Part shown: one piece after another, positions 23,548-32,599 of the stretch
Numbering within the stretch: position 1 is the first letter of the stretch
How the letters are laid out: every line of letters starts with the position of its first letter
Source of the DNA: Bradyrhizobium sp. SZCCT0148
GTDB lineage: Bacteria > Pseudomonadota > Alphaproteobacteria > Rhizobiales > Xanthobacteraceae
Assembly: GCF_018129985.1 (NCBI RefSeq)
Contig: NZ_JAFCKT010000003.1
Span: 342,501 to 406,500 of the forward strand
Reading direction: 5' to 3'
Length of the DNA: 64,000 nucleotides
Notes under the pieces: model-generated
Database searches by the model: none
The model's input: only the letters and a program-made list of their open reading frames with translations
Told to the model about the DNA's origin: nothing
Translations under genes and position numbers: made by a program

Positions 23548-25425
23548 ATGACGACGTCAGATACGGCTGTGCATACGCAGCCCTTCCAGGCCGAGGTTTC
23601 CGAGCTCCTGCACCTCATGGTGCACTCCGTCTATTCGGAGACGGACATCTTCCTGCGCGAGCTCGTCTCCAACGCTTCGGACGCCTGCGACAAGCTGCGC
23701 TATGAAGCGATTGCAAATCCCTCCCTGCTCGGCGAGGGCGACGCGCTCAAGATCCGCATCATTCCGAACAAGACGGCCGCAACGCTCACGATCGCCGACA
23801 ACGGCATCGGCATGGAGCGGCAGGAGCTGATCGACCATCTCGGCACCATCGCCCGCTCCGGGACGAAAGCGTTCGTGTCCAAGCTGAAGGAGGCCAAGGA
23901 CGGCCTCGGTCTGATCGGCCAGTTCGGCGTAGGCTTCTATTCCGCCTTCATGGTTGCAGAGAAGATCGTCGTGGTCAGCCGCCGCGCCGGCGAGAGCGAC
24001 GTTTGGACCTGGACGTCCTCCGGCGGCTCCGGCTTCGAGATCGCACGTGCGAGCGACGGGGAGGCGGCGCGCTTGACGCGCGGCACCGAGATCGTCCTGC
24101 ACCTGAAGGACGATGCGAAGAAATATCTCGAGGGCTTCGAGATCGAGCGCATCATCGGGGCTTATTCCGACAACATCCTGTTCCCGATCGAGCTGGTGCC
24201 GGAAGAGGGCGAGCCGCGCCAGATCAACTCGGCGAGCGCGCTGTGGCAGCGCTCGAAATCCGAGCTGACGGCGGACGACTACAAGAAGGCCTATCAGCAG
24301 ATCGCGACCGCCTTCGACGATCCCGCGATGACACTGCATTACCGCGCCGAGGGCCGCTATTCCTACGCCGTGTTGCTGTTCGCGCCCTCGACGAAGCCGT
24401 TCGACCTGTTCGAGCCGAACCGCAAGGGCCGAGTGAAGCTCTACGTCCGCCGCGTCTTCATCACCGACGATGCCGACCTGCTCCCGGGATATCTGCGCTT
24501 CATCCGCGGCGTCGTCGACAGCGAGGATCTCCCGCTCAACATCTCCCGCGAGATGTTGCAGAACAATCCGCAACTGGCGCAGATCCGCAAAGCCGTGGCG
24601 ACCCGCGTGGTGTCCGAGCTCGAAAGCCTCGCCGACAAGGACCCGGAGAACTTTGCGAAGATCTGGGACGCTTTCGGCGCGGTGCTCAAGGAAGGCATCT
24701 ATGAGGATTTCGAGCGCCGCGAAAAGCTGCTGGCACTGTCGCGCTTCACAACGACGGCAGGCGAGAAGCGGTCGCTGAAGCAGGTCATCGCCGATTTCAA
24801 GCCGAACCAGACCGAGATCTATTATCTCGTCGGCGACAGCATCGAGCGGCTGAAATCCAATCCGCGGCTGGAGGCCGCGACCGCGCGCGGCATCGAGGTG
24901 CTGCTGCTGTCCGATCCGGTCGATGCGTTCTGGACGTCGATGCCGTCGGAGTTCGACGGCAAGCCGCTGAAGTCGCTGAGCCAGGGCGATCTCAATCTCG
25001 ACCTGATTCCGCGCGTCGACAACACCGACGAGGCAAAGAAGGACGAGCCGGAGGCCGACGAAGCGGCGACCATCGCCGTGATCAAGGCCGCGCTTGGCGA
25101 GCGCGTCAGCGACGTCAAGGCCTCGACGCGCCTCACCAGCTCGGCCTCCTGCCTCGTCGCCGACAGCCAGGGCCCGAGCCGCGAACTCGAGCGCATCCTG
25201 TCGCAGCAGAACCGCGGCATGAAGACCAAGCCGATCCTCGAGATCAATCTGCGCCACCCGATGGTGGGTGCGATCACCAAGGCGCAAGCCGGCTCGAAGG
25301 CGGTCGACGATCTCAGCCTGCTCCTGCTCGAGCAGGCGCAGATCCTGGACGGTGAACTGCCGGAGGATCCGGCCGCGTTTGCGGCGAGGCTGAACCGGCT
25401 GGTGTTGCAGGGGCTCGGCGCCTAG
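23548..25425 (+). CDS. htpG: Molecular chaperone HtpG (Hsp90)
   Basis: This is a 625-residue bacterial Hsp90, a dimeric ATP-dependent chaperone that remodels late-folding client proteins. The N-terminal GHKL ATPase is clear: [27 protein letters not shown], the Bergerat motif [19 protein letters not shown], and [17 protein letters not shown]. The middle domain includes [43 protein letters not shown], and the C-terminal dimerisation domain ends at LVLQGLGA. Length is normal. A very long open frame on the opposite strand is a shadow of its codon bias. Confidence 0.97.
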   Translation: MTTSDTAVHTQPFQAEVSELLHLMVHSVYSETDIFLRELVSNASDACDKLRYEAIANPSLLGEGDALKIRIIPNKTAATLTIADNGIGMERQELIDHLGTIARSGTKAFVSKLKEAKDGLGLIGQFGVGFYSAFMVAEKIVVVSRRAGESDVWTWTSSGGSGFEIARASDGEAARLTRGTEIVLHLKDDAKKYLEGFEIERIIGAYSDNILFPIELVPEEGEPRQINSASALWQRSKSELTADDYKKAYQQIATAFDDPAMTLHYRAEGRYSYAVLLFAPSTKPFDLFEPNRKGRVKLYVRRVFITDDADLLPGYLRFIRGVVDSEDLPLNISREMLQNNPQLAQIRKAVATRVVSELESLADKDPENFAKIWDAFGAVLKEGIYEDFERREKLLALSRFTTTAGEKRSLKQVIADFKPNQTEIYYLVGDSIERLKSNPRLEAATARGIEVLLLSDPVDAFWTSMPSEFDGKPLKSLSQGDLNLDLIPRVDNTDEAKKDEPEADEAATIAVIKAALGERVSDVKASTRLTSSASCLVADSQGPSRELERILSQQNRGMKTKPILEINLRHPMVGAITKAQAGSKAVDDLSLLLLEQAQILDGELPEDPAAFAARLNRLVLQGLGA

Positions 25426-25465
25426 CGCCGCAGTCCCGACACTCACCTTGCCGTCATCTGTCCCA

Positions 25466-25491
25466 GGAACGGTCGCGGCCGGCCTCGTGTT
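25466..25491 (+). promoter_or_regulatory. Possible EcfG-type promoter before DUF3551 genes
   Basis: GGAAC at 25466-25470, a 17-base spacer and TGTT at 25488-25491 give one mismatch to the EcfG consensus, 55 bases upstream of the first DUF3551 start. Such near matches occur by chance, so this is tentative. Confidence 0.25.
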
Positions 25492-25545
25492 ATGCCATAG
25501 CAGGTCGTCGGCATCAGCCGGGCCGTCGATTCGAGGATGAAGTCC

Positions 25546-25827
25546 ATGCGTTTGCCGATTCTGACTCTCACCGCGATGGCTGCACTGTTCGTCGCGGCAG
25601 ATGCCAGTGCCCAGACCTACGATCCGCGCTACCCCGTGTGCATGCACGTCTACACGCCCGGTGGTTTTGGCGGTGGCGGCGGCGACTATTTCGACTGCTC
25701 CTTTACCTCGCTGCCGCAGTGCCGTGCGACGGCGTCGGGCCGCTCGGCCAGTTGCGACGTCAACCCCTACTACCGCTTCGACCAGCCGCCGCAGCAGCCA
25801 CGCCGGCGTCACAAGAAACAGTATTGA
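25546..25827 (+). CDS. DUF3551 family secreted protein, copy 1
   Basis: This 93-residue exported protein has a signal peptide MRLPILTLTAMAALFVAADASAQ and a mature part with the DUF3551 pattern: YDPRYPVCMHVY, a Gly-rich bend, YFDCSFTSLPQCRATASGRSASCDVNPYY, and a basic tail. Four Cys residues probably form two disulfides. ATG 25546 is preferred since GAGG lies 9 bases upstream (an ATG at 25537 would abut it). A paralogue follows immediately. The family is abundant in Bradyrhizobium and uncharacterised. Confidence 0.85.
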   Translation: MRLPILTLTAMAALFVAADASAQTYDPRYPVCMHVYTPGGFGGGGGDYFDCSFTSLPQCRATASGRSASCDVNPYYRFDQPPQQPRRRHKKQY

Positions 25828-25859
25828 CGTCCGCGATGCAGGATATCGGAACACAGTTC

Positions 25860-26132
25860 ATGCGCTTCTCGTTCGGCCTGATCATGATCGCCGGCACGCT
25901 GCTCACGTCCGCGTCCTCGCAGGCGCAGACCTTCGATCCGCGATACCCCGTCTGCATGCACGTTTACTCAGGTGCGAATGGGGGAGGCGGGGAGTGGTAC
26001 GACTGCTCCTTCTCCTCGATACCGCAGTGCCGCGCCACCGCCTCCGGCCGTTCCGCAATCTGCGATCTCAACCCGTATTATCCGGTGCACGCGCCGGCAT
26101 CGTACCCTTCCCCCAAGACGCGCGGCCGCTAG
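25860..26132 (+). CDS. DUF3551 family secreted protein, copy 2
   Basis: This 90-residue paralogue of the preceding gene has the signal peptide MRFSFGLIMIAGTLLTSASSQAQ, then FDPRYPVCMHVY, a Gly-rich segment, WYDCSFSSIPQCRATASGRSAICDLNPYY and a Pro-rich end. The four cysteines and the ATASGRSA block are conserved between the copies. An ATG at 25836 in the same frame is possible but lacks a signal-peptide n-region. The tandem arrangement suggests recent duplication. Confidence 0.82.
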   Translation: MRFSFGLIMIAGTLLTSASSQAQTFDPRYPVCMHVYSGANGGGGEWYDCSFSSIPQCRATASGRSAICDLNPYYPVHAPASYPSPKTRGR

Positions 26133-26278
26133 CCGTCGAGCTTCCCGTCAGCCACGAAGGTTGAGCCAGGTCAACGCGTGCAGCTGCCTTCCCGGGCACT
26201 CTCGGCGCGCAGCCCGACGTCAGGAGTCCGGCATCATGCCGGCCCTTCAGATCGGGCGCATGACGCGAGGAGATTTCC

Positions 26279-26767
26279 ATGAACAGGTGCACCCTTACGG
26301 CGCTCATTGCCTCGACCCTTGTCATGATCGCTTTCCAGCCGGCCCGCGCGGACGTGATCGCGCGCTACGAATGCAGCCTTGCCGGCTTCTTCACCCAGGA
26401 GCCGATTGGCGACCGTCCCGACCACAATCTGGTGGCACAGGACTATGTCTGCGTCGGCGTCGAGGGATTGCTGAAGGGCGCGGTCTATTCCGCGTCGAAT
26501 GTCGTCGAGTGGGAGGGCCCCAAGGCGACGATGGTGATCGGGAGCGGCGTGCACCGCATTCCCGGCGGCCGCCTCGTGACACAGCTGACCGAAGGCTCTG
26601 CCCAGGCCGTGATGAAAGACGGCAAGCCGGTTGGGGTCGAATCCCTGGGCAAGGGAATCGTCAAGTTCGCATCCGGCCCGTTCGCCGGCTTGAACGGCAA
26701 GACGGTCGGATTCGTCACGAAGCCGATCAATCCGATCCGGTTCAATCTCGAATTCACGGCGGATTGA
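26279..26767 (+). CDS. Secreted hypothetical protein
   Basis: This is a 162-residue protein with a signal peptide ending at QPARA (residues 1-24) and a beta-rich mature part with two Cys residues (YECSLAGFF, DYVCVGVEG). I do not recognise a family. A good Shine-Dalgarno, GAGGAG, precedes the ATG. It is convergent with the Bug-type binding protein gene, with 46 bases between the stops and no obvious terminator. Probably periplasmic. Confidence 0.75.
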   Translation: MNRCTLTALIASTLVMIAFQPARADVIARYECSLAGFFTQEPIGDRPDHNLVAQDYVCVGVEGLLKGAVYSASNVVEWEGPKATMVIGSGVHRIPGGRLVTQLTEGSAQAVMKDGKPVGVESLGKGIVKFASGPFAGLNGKTVGFVTKPINPIRFNLEFTAD

Positions 26768-26813
26768 GGCAGCGCGAGGCTGTGCATCGCGCGTGGTCTG
26801 CGCTACGGGGACG

Positions 26814-27803
26814 CTATTCTTTTCTGATCCCCGATAGCTCCACCACCTTGCGCCAGCGGCCGGTCTCGTCGGTCAGCATGCCGCCGAACTCATTGGCGGT
26901 GCCGTGCAGCGGGACGGCGCCGAGTTCGGCGATGCGGGCCTTGATGGCTGGATCGGACAGCGCGGCGTCGATCTCGCGATTCAGCAGGTCGACGATCTCG
27001 CGCGGCGTGTCGTGCGGGGCGCCAACGCCGTAGAACGAGCTCGTCTCATAGCCGGGCAGCGTGTCGGCGATAGGAGGCACGTCGGGCAGGATCCCGGAGC
27101 GCTCGCGCGTGGTGATGCCGAGCGCGCGCAACTTGCCGGCGCGCACCAATTCGAAAGACGAGGTGACGTTGTCGAACATGCCCTGGATTTGGCCGCTCAT
27201 CACGTCAGTCAGGCCCGGTGCCGAGCCGCGATAGGGGACGTGAGTGAACTGCACGCTGGCCATCGACTTGAACAATTCGCCCGAGAGGTGCAGCGAGGTG
27301 CCCATGCCCGAGGAGGCGATCGATATCTTGCCGGGATTGGCCTTGGCGTAGGCGATGAAGTCGGCGACCGTCTTGACCGGCAGGTCGTTGTTGACGACCA
27401 GCACCAGCGGAATTCGAGCGACGCCGGCGACCGGCGCAATGCTCTTGGCAAAATCATACGGCAGCGCCGGATCGAACGAGGCGTTGATCGCATTCGCGGT
27501 CGAGGTCAGCAGCAGCGTGTAGCCGTCGGGTGCCGAGGTGATCACGGCCTGTGTCCCGATATTGCTGCCGGCACCCGGCTTGTTCTCGACCACGAAGGTC
27601 TGTCCGAGCCGCTCGGACAGGCGCTGGCAAAGCAGCCGCGACAGCACGTCGGTGGCGCCGCCCGGCGCATAAGGCACCACCCATTTCACGCTGTGCGAGG
27701 GATAGGAGGGGTTGCCGAGGGCAAAAGCGCGCGGCGCGGCCAGCGCGGCTGTGGCACAGGCGGCGGTCTGTAGGAAATGTCGTCTGGTGATCATGGTCTG
27801 CAT
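26814..27803 (-). CDS. Tripartite tricarboxylate transporter substrate-binding protein (Bug/TctC family)
   Basis: This 329-residue periplasmic binding protein has a Tat-type signal (ITRRHFLQTAACATAALAAP). Family motifs: VVPYAPGGATDVLSRLLCQRLSERLGQTFVVENKPGAGSNIG near residue 42, DGYTLLLTSTANAIN, and FTHVPYRGSAPGLTDVMSGQIQGMFDN near 185. No tctA or tctB membrane genes are nearby, which is usual for the expanded Bug family. Ligands are typically small carboxylates. Start ATG 27803 or 27794 cannot be separated. It is divergent from a CoA-ligase gene. Confidence 0.9.
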   Translation of the reverse strand: MQTMITRRHFLQTAACATAALAAPRAFALGNPSYPSHSVKWVVPYAPGGATDVLSRLLCQRLSERLGQTFVVENKPGAGSNIGTQAVITSAPDGYTLLLTSTANAINASFDPALPYDFAKSIAPVAGVARIPLVLVVNNDLPVKTVADFIAYAKANPGKISIASSGMGTSLHLSGELFKSMASVQFTHVPYRGSAPGLTDVMSGQIQGMFDNVTSSFELVRAGKLRALGITTRERSGILPDVPPIADTLPGYETSSFYGVGAPHDTPREIVDLLNREIDAALSDPAIKARIAELGAVPLHGTANEFGGMLTDETGRWRKVVELSGIRKE

Positions 27804-27982
27804 CCCATTCTCGCCTTGCTATCGCAAGAATCGTGCAGCCGCGCACGCCGATCCCATTGGCGTGGTAAAGGATCGCTAGAGTTAATCGCATACTAACCGG
27901 GTTTTACCTTGTCTCTTAACACCTGGGCAGGGCGCGCGGGCTAAGTTGGGAAGAAAGCAGATAGCCCGAAGGCCTGAACGGT

Positions 27983-29788
27983 ATGACGACCGGTATCATC
28001 GAGCGCCCGAAAGCCGCGCGTGCGCCTTCGGCTTCAAAGATCTGGCTCAAGGCCATCGAGCTCACCGCGCGGATCGAGACGCTGCCGGGACGTCTGTTCG
28101 CCGACGTCATCGACGATTGGGCGCAGCGCCAGCCCGACCGCGTCGCGCTGATCACGGACGGCACAAGTCTCGACTACGAAGGCCTGTCGAAGCGCATCAA
28201 TCGCTACGCGCGCTGGGCGCGCTCGGCCGGCGTCGCCAAGGGTGATACGGTCGCCTTGATCATGCCGAACGGCACCGATTATGTCGCGGCATGGCTCGGT
28301 ATCAGCCGGATCGGCGGCGTGGCCGCGCTGCTGAACACCAAGCTGGTGGGACAGTCGCTCGCGCATTGCCTCGACGTCGCAAAGCCCTCGCATATCATCG
28401 TTGCGCATGAACTGACGGAGATGCTGGAAAGTGCAAGGCCGCATCTGAAGGCGCAGGCCAAGATCTGGACCCACGGCGATGCCCGCAGCGAGCGCGCCAT
28501 CGACGTTGCGCTTGCGGCGCTGGACGACGCTCCCATGTCGCCGGAGGAGCGCGGTGAGGTCACCATCGACGACCGTGCCCTGCTGATCTACACCTCGGGC
28601 ACGACAGGCCTGCCGAAGGCCGCCAGCATCAGCCACCGCCGCATTCTCAATTGGGGCTTCTGGTTCGCCGGTCTCACCGGCGCAAGCCCGCAAGACCGGC
28701 TCTACGATTGCCTGCCACTGTTCCACTCGGTCGGCGGCATTGTCGCGCCGTGCAGCATGCTCGCCGCCGGCGGCTCGGTGGTGATCGCGGAGAAATTTTC
28801 GGCCTCACACTTCTGGTCAGACATCGTGCGGCACGACTGCACGCTGTTTCAATATATCGGTGAGCTCTGCCGTTACCTGCTCAAGGCGGCACCCTCGGAA
28901 TACGAGAACCGACATCGCCTCCGCCTCGTCTGCGGCAACGGCCTGCGCGGCGACATATGGGAAGACTTTCAGGCACGCTTTGCCATTCCGCGTATCCTCG
29001 AATTCTATGCGGCCACCGAAGGCAATTTCTCGCTGTTCAACGTCGAGGGACAGCCGGGCGCGATCGGCCGCATCCCGCCGTTGCTGGCGCATCGCTTTCC
29101 CGCCAATCTCGTCAAGCTCGACCCCGACAGTGGCGTGCCGCTGCGCAACGAGGAGGGGTTTTGCCTCGCCTGCGCCCGTGGTGAGGCTGGTGAGGCCATC
29201 GGCCGCATCGGCACCGCCGATGAAGGCGGCGGCCGCTTCGAGGGCTACACTGACACCGGCGAGACCGAGAAGAAGATTTTACGGGACGTCTTCGCCAAAG
29301 GCGATGCCTGGTTCCGTACCGGCGACCTGATGCGGATCGACGACAAGGGCTTCTTCCATTTCGTCGATCGGATCGGTGACACCTTCCGCTGGAAGGGCGA
29401 GAACGTCGCGACCTCGGAGGTGAACGACGCGATGCGCGACTTTACCGGTGTGGTCGACGCCACCACCTACGGCGTCAGCATTCCCGGCGCGGATGGCCGC
29501 GCCGGCATGAGCGCGATCGTCGTCAATGAGGGCTTCGACATCGAGGCATTGCCCGCGCATCTGGCGCAGCGCCTGCCGGCCTATGCGCGCCCGGTCTTCA
29601 TTCGCATCTCCAGCGAGATCGATGCGACCGAGACGTTCAAGCAGAAGAAGGGCGATCTCGCACGGGAAGGCTTCGATCCCGCCGCGATCTCCGATCCGCT
29701 GTTCATGGCAGACCCGAAGTCCGGAGCCTATGTGGCGCTCGATACGCAGGCTCATGGGCGGATCGTGGACGGCACGATCAGGCTGTGA
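27983..29788 (+). CDS. Long-chain acyl-CoA synthetase (FATP/FadD6-like)
   Basis: This 601-residue ANL ligase has the layout of fatty-acid transport protein-type very-long-chain CoA synthetases: LLIYTSGTTGLPKAASISHRR (P-loop near residue 209), FYAATEGNFSLFNVEGQPGAIGR (A5 region near 336), GDLMRIDDKGFFHFVDRIGDTFRWKGENVATSEV (A7/A8) and ETFKQKKGDL (A10 lysine). It would activate long-chain fatty acids in the cytoplasm. It lies 140 bases upstream of an ACP/adenylating enzyme/ketoreductase unit in the same direction, so a shared pathway is possible. Confidence 0.88.
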   Translation: MTTGIIERPKAARAPSASKIWLKAIELTARIETLPGRLFADVIDDWAQRQPDRVALITDGTSLDYEGLSKRINRYARWARSAGVAKGDTVALIMPNGTDYVAAWLGISRIGGVAALLNTKLVGQSLAHCLDVAKPSHIIVAHELTEMLESARPHLKAQAKIWTHGDARSERAIDVALAALDDAPMSPEERGEVTIDDRALLIYTSGTTGLPKAASISHRRILNWGFWFAGLTGASPQDRLYDCLPLFHSVGGIVAPCSMLAAGGSVVIAEKFSASHFWSDIVRHDCTLFQYIGELCRYLLKAAPSEYENRHRLRLVCGNGLRGDIWEDFQARFAIPRILEFYAATEGNFSLFNVEGQPGAIGRIPPLLAHRFPANLVKLDPDSGVPLRNEEGFCLACARGEAGEAIGRIGTADEGGGRFEGYTDTGETEKKILRDVFAKGDAWFRTGDLMRIDDKGFFHFVDRIGDTFRWKGENVATSEVNDAMRDFTGVVDATTYGVSIPGADGRAGMSAIVVNEGFDIEALPAHLAQRLPAYARPVFIRISSEIDATETFKQKKGDLAREGFDPAAISDPLFMADPKSGAYVALDTQAHGRIVDGTIRL

Positions 29789-29928
29789 ACCTGCCAAAAT
29801 CCGCAGATAGGTCCAATTTTACCTGAATTGTCCAAGAAGACATTTACTTCTCTCGGGTAAACAAGCGCCCATGGGGAGGCGGCCAGCAAGAGCCGCCGCA
29901 ACACCAATGATAACAAAGCGAGCCAGCC

Positions 29929-30174
29929 ATGTCGGTAAGGTCTAAGGTCATTGAAGCGATCCAGCAGATCGCCAAAGAGCAGCACGTCACGCTTCCCGCA
30001 CTCTCCGACGATCTGTCGCTGCACGAGACGGGTTTCGACTCGCTCGCCTTCGCCATTCTGGTTGCGCGTCTCGAGGATGAGACCGGCGTCGACCCCTTCA
30101 CCATTTCCGAGGACGCAGCGTTTCCCGCCACCGTGGGCGATTTCGTGCGGGCCTACGAAAATGTCCCCGCGTGA
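29929..30174 (+). CDS. Acyl carrier protein
   Basis: This 81-residue carrier protein has the phosphopantetheine attachment site GFDSLA (Ser38) in an acidic four-helix pattern. It differs from the housekeeping fatty-acid ACP (no DSLDTVE) and is a specialised carrier. Its stop lies inside the next gene: the downstream ATG is 14 bases before the ACP end, indicating translational coupling. With the adenylating enzyme and ketoreductase it forms a compact three-gene unit. Confidence 0.9.
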   Translation: MSVRSKVIEAIQQIAKEQHVTLPALSDDLSLHETGFDSLAFAILVARLEDETGVDPFTISEDAAFPATVGDFVRAYENVPA

Positions 30175-31543
30175 GATCTTTGCGCTTCGCGACCATCTCG
30201 GCGCGCAGCTGACCGGCCGGACGCTGTCGGACGCAAACGTCTGCGTGTCGCTGACCGATATCCTGTCGCAGACGGTCCTGGGCGGCCGCCTGCGCGAGCT
30301 GTGCGGCCGCTCCGTGCTGCTCAAATTGTCCGATCAGCTGCGGTCGGGCCTTGCCATGATAGAGCTCGACGGCATCGCCCGTCGTCTGCTGCTGTGCCCA
30401 CCCGATCTCAACCCGGCGCATCTGGCGGCATTGATCGCCGATGCCGGAATCGACGCCGTCGTGACCGATGAGCCCGATCGCTGGGCCGGCACAGGTGTCC
30501 CGCTCGTCGTCACCGCGCAATTGCCGCTCGAAGCCACTACGCCGGCCAGCACCGAACGCGCGACGGAATGGCTGATGCTCACTTCGGGCACCTCGGGCGT
30601 GCCGAAGATCGTCGGCCACACGCTGGAGGCGCTGACCGGTGCGATCGTTGCCGAAGGCCCCGCACGGGGACCTGCGCCGGTCTGGGCGACCTTTTACGAT
30701 ATCCGCCGCTATGGCGGCCTGCAGATCTTCCTCCGCGCGGTCCTCTCCGGCGGCTCGATGGTGCTGTCGGACCCGCACGAAGCGCTCAGCGACCACGTCG
30801 CGCGGCTGAAGGCGCGCGGCGTCTCGCACATCTCCGGCACCCCCTCGCACTGGCGCAAGCTCTTGATGAGCGGTTCGGCCGCGCAATTCGCCCCGGCTTA
30901 CGTTCGCCTCTCCGGCGAGATCGCCGACCAGGCGGTGCTGGACGGGTTGAAGGCTGCGTTCCCCAATTCCTCCGTCGGTCATGCCTATGCCTCGACCGAA
31001 GCCGGTGTCGGTTTCGCCGTCAATGATGGGCTGGAAGGTTTTCCGGCGGACTATCTCGGCAATCGCAACGGCGTCGAGATGAAAGTGGTCGACGGTTCGC
31101 TCCGTATCCGTTCGACGCGTACCGCGCATGCCTATGTCGGCCGCAATGCCTCCGCGCTCACCGATGACGACGGATTTGTCGACAGCGGGGATATCGTTGA
31201 GCTGCGCGGCGAGCGCTACTATTTCGTGGGCCGCCGCGGCGGCATCATCAATATCGGTGGGCTGAAGGTCCACCCCGAAGAAATCGAAGCGGTCATCAAC
31301 CGCCATGCCGACGTGCGGATGTCGCGGGCCAAATCGCGCAAGAGCCCGATCACCGGCGGCATCGTCGTCGCCGACGTGATCCTTACCGAGGGCACCGATC
31401 CCGCCCGCGCGAAGGAGATCCGCGACCAGATCCTGGAGCGGTGCCGCGCGCAGCTCGCGTCTCACAAGGTGCCGGCGGTGATCCGCTTCGTCGAGGCCCT
31501 CGACGTCACTCCGGCCGGAAAACTGGCGCGCACCGATGCATAA
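30161..31543 (+). CDS. AMP-dependent acyl-ACP/CoA ligase-like enzyme (ANL superfamily)
   Basis: This 460-residue adenylate-forming enzyme has the P-loop LMLTSGTSGVPKIV (residues 138-151), HAYASTEAGVGFAV (A5), SGDIVELRGERYYFVGRRGGIINIGGLKVHPEEIE (A7/A8) and TPAGKLARTDA (A10 lysine, about K454). It is shorter than typical CoA ligases, with a compact N-terminal part. Since it overlaps an ACP gene, its likely role is loading an acid onto that carrier rather than making free CoA thioester (inference). The start MSPREIF within the ACP gene is the first that fits the family. Confidence 0.85.
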   Translation: MSPREIFALRDHLGAQLTGRTLSDANVCVSLTDILSQTVLGGRLRELCGRSVLLKLSDQLRSGLAMIELDGIARRLLLCPPDLNPAHLAALIADAGIDAVVTDEPDRWAGTGVPLVVTAQLPLEATTPASTERATEWLMLTSGTSGVPKIVGHTLEALTGAIVAEGPARGPAPVWATFYDIRRYGGLQIFLRAVLSGGSMVLSDPHEALSDHVARLKARGVSHISGTPSHWRKLLMSGSAAQFAPAYVRLSGEIADQAVLDGLKAAFPNSSVGHAYASTEAGVGFAVNDGLEGFPADYLGNRNGVEMKVVDGSLRIRSTRTAHAYVGRNASALTDDDGFVDSGDIVELRGERYYFVGRRGGIINIGGLKVHPEEIEAVINRHADVRMSRAKSRKSPITGGIVVADVILTEGTDPARAKEIRDQILERCRAQLASHKVPAVIRFVEALDVTPAGKLARTDA

Positions 31544-32258
31544 TGTCCTCGTCACCGGCGGCAGCCGCGGCATCGGTCTTGCGATCGGCAGACGCCTGGT
31601 CGGCGCCGGCTACAACGTGATCGCGGCGGCGCGGCGCGAGAGCGACGAGCTCAAGGCGGCGATTGCCGAGTCGGCCGGGCGCCTGCATTTCCGTGCTTGC
31701 GATCTTGCCGTGATCGACGCCATTCCGGCGTTTGCAAAACGCGTACGCGATGAATTCGGCCCGACCTACGGCCTCGTTAACAACGCCGGCCTCGGCACCG
31801 AAGGCCTACTTGCCACCATGCACAATTCCGAGATCGAGGCGCTGGTGCAGCTCAACGTGCTGTCGCCGATCATCCTCACCAAATACGTCGCGCGGCAGAT
31901 GATGGCCGACGGTGTCGGCCGCATCATCAACATCTCGTCGATCATCGCGACCACCGGCTACAACGGCTTGTCCGTCTATGGCGCGACCAAGGCGGCTGCC
32001 ACCGGCTTCACCCGCTCGCTGGCGCGCGAGGTCGGCAAGCTCGGCATCACCGTGAACGCGATCGCGCCCGGCTTCATCGACACCGAGCTTACGCATAACC
32101 TGTCCGACGAGGCGCGCAAGCGCATCGCCGGCCGCAGCGCGCTGCGCCGCCTGCCCGAAACGGACGACGTCGCGCGCATGGTGGACTATCTCCTGGGAGA
32201 GGGCGGTCGCAACGTCACCGGGACGGTGTTCACCATCGATGCGGGAAACACGGCGTGA
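31536..32258 (+). CDS. SDR family 3-oxoacyl-ACP reductase-like protein
   Basis: This 240-residue FabG-like short-chain dehydrogenase has TGGSRGIG (7-14) with A31-R33 after beta-2 favouring NADP(H), NNAG at 82-85, and the catalytic Ser134/135, Tyr148 and Lys152 (VYGATKAA). VNAIAPGFIDTELT is the usual C-terminal motif. Its ATG overlaps the ligase stop by 8 bases. It most likely reduces a keto group on an ACP-bound intermediate made by the neighbours, though a free-metabolite dehydrogenase cannot be excluded. Confidence 0.88.
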   Translation: MHNVLVTGGSRGIGLAIGRRLVGAGYNVIAAARRESDELKAAIAESAGRLHFRACDLAVIDAIPAFAKRVRDEFGPTYGLVNNAGLGTEGLLATMHNSEIEALVQLNVLSPIILTKYVARQMMADGVGRIINISSIIATTGYNGLSVYGATKAAATGFTRSLAREVGKLGITVNAIAPGFIDTELTHNLSDEARKRIAGRSALRRLPETDDVARMVDYLLGEGGRNVTGTVFTIDAGNTA

Positions 32259-32286
32259 GCGGAACTCCGCAGCCATAATTGAATTG

Positions 32287-32313
32287 ATCCGGCGCAATGA
32301 CATTCAGCCGGAT
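32287..32313 (+). terminator. Candidate terminator after the ACP/ligase/reductase unit
   Basis: A 7-bp stem ATCCGGC / GCCGGAT with a 13-nt loop is followed only by TTGG, so it is a weak intrinsic terminator at best. Confidence 0.45.
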
Positions 32314-32408
32314 TTGGTCGTAAGATGCCTCGCAATCGATTGGGTTACGTCAATCGATCTGCCCTAATCGACAGGGAGCAGTGCACGACCATGCCCAACG
32401 TAACCGCT

Positions 32409-32591
32409 TCATGTCAGGACCGGACGGAGCAACCGCGCGGCAAGCCGCACGATGTCCGTTGCCCGCCGATGACGCATCAGAATTCCGGTGGTCACGGCCA
32501 CGAGATGTATCCGCAGCAATTCGTGCGCCTGGTCGGCTGCCACGATGCGTCTGTCGAAGTCTTGCGAAAGTGCCAGGACGAGAGGCTGCAT
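32409..32591 (-). CDS. Small hypothetical protein (60 aa)
   Basis: This short frame (MQPLVLALSQDFDRRIVAADQ, basic, predicted helical) starts 8 bases after the stop of the ribbon-helix-helix gene on the same strand. Only a weak GAG Shine-Dalgarno is seen. The spacing suggests an operon; the amino acid composition looks protein-like. I do not recognise a family. An overlapping frame on the plus strand (32325-32594) looks less natural, but a wrong choice is possible. Confidence 0.45.
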   Translation of the reverse strand: MQPLVLALSQDFDRRIVAADQAHELLRIHLVAVTTGILMRHRRATDIVRLAARLLRPVLT

Positions 32592-32599
32592 TAGCTATC

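Noticed and set aside
23557..25854. A 765-codon open frame on the minus strand opposite htpG
   Set aside because: It mirrors the GC-rich codon pattern of htpG, has low-complexity Arg/Gly/Asp composition and no family motifs.
32325..32594. An 89-codon plus-strand frame after the ketoreductase
   Set aside because: No Shine-Dalgarno and no protein-like pattern; the minus strand holds a more convincing small gene pair.
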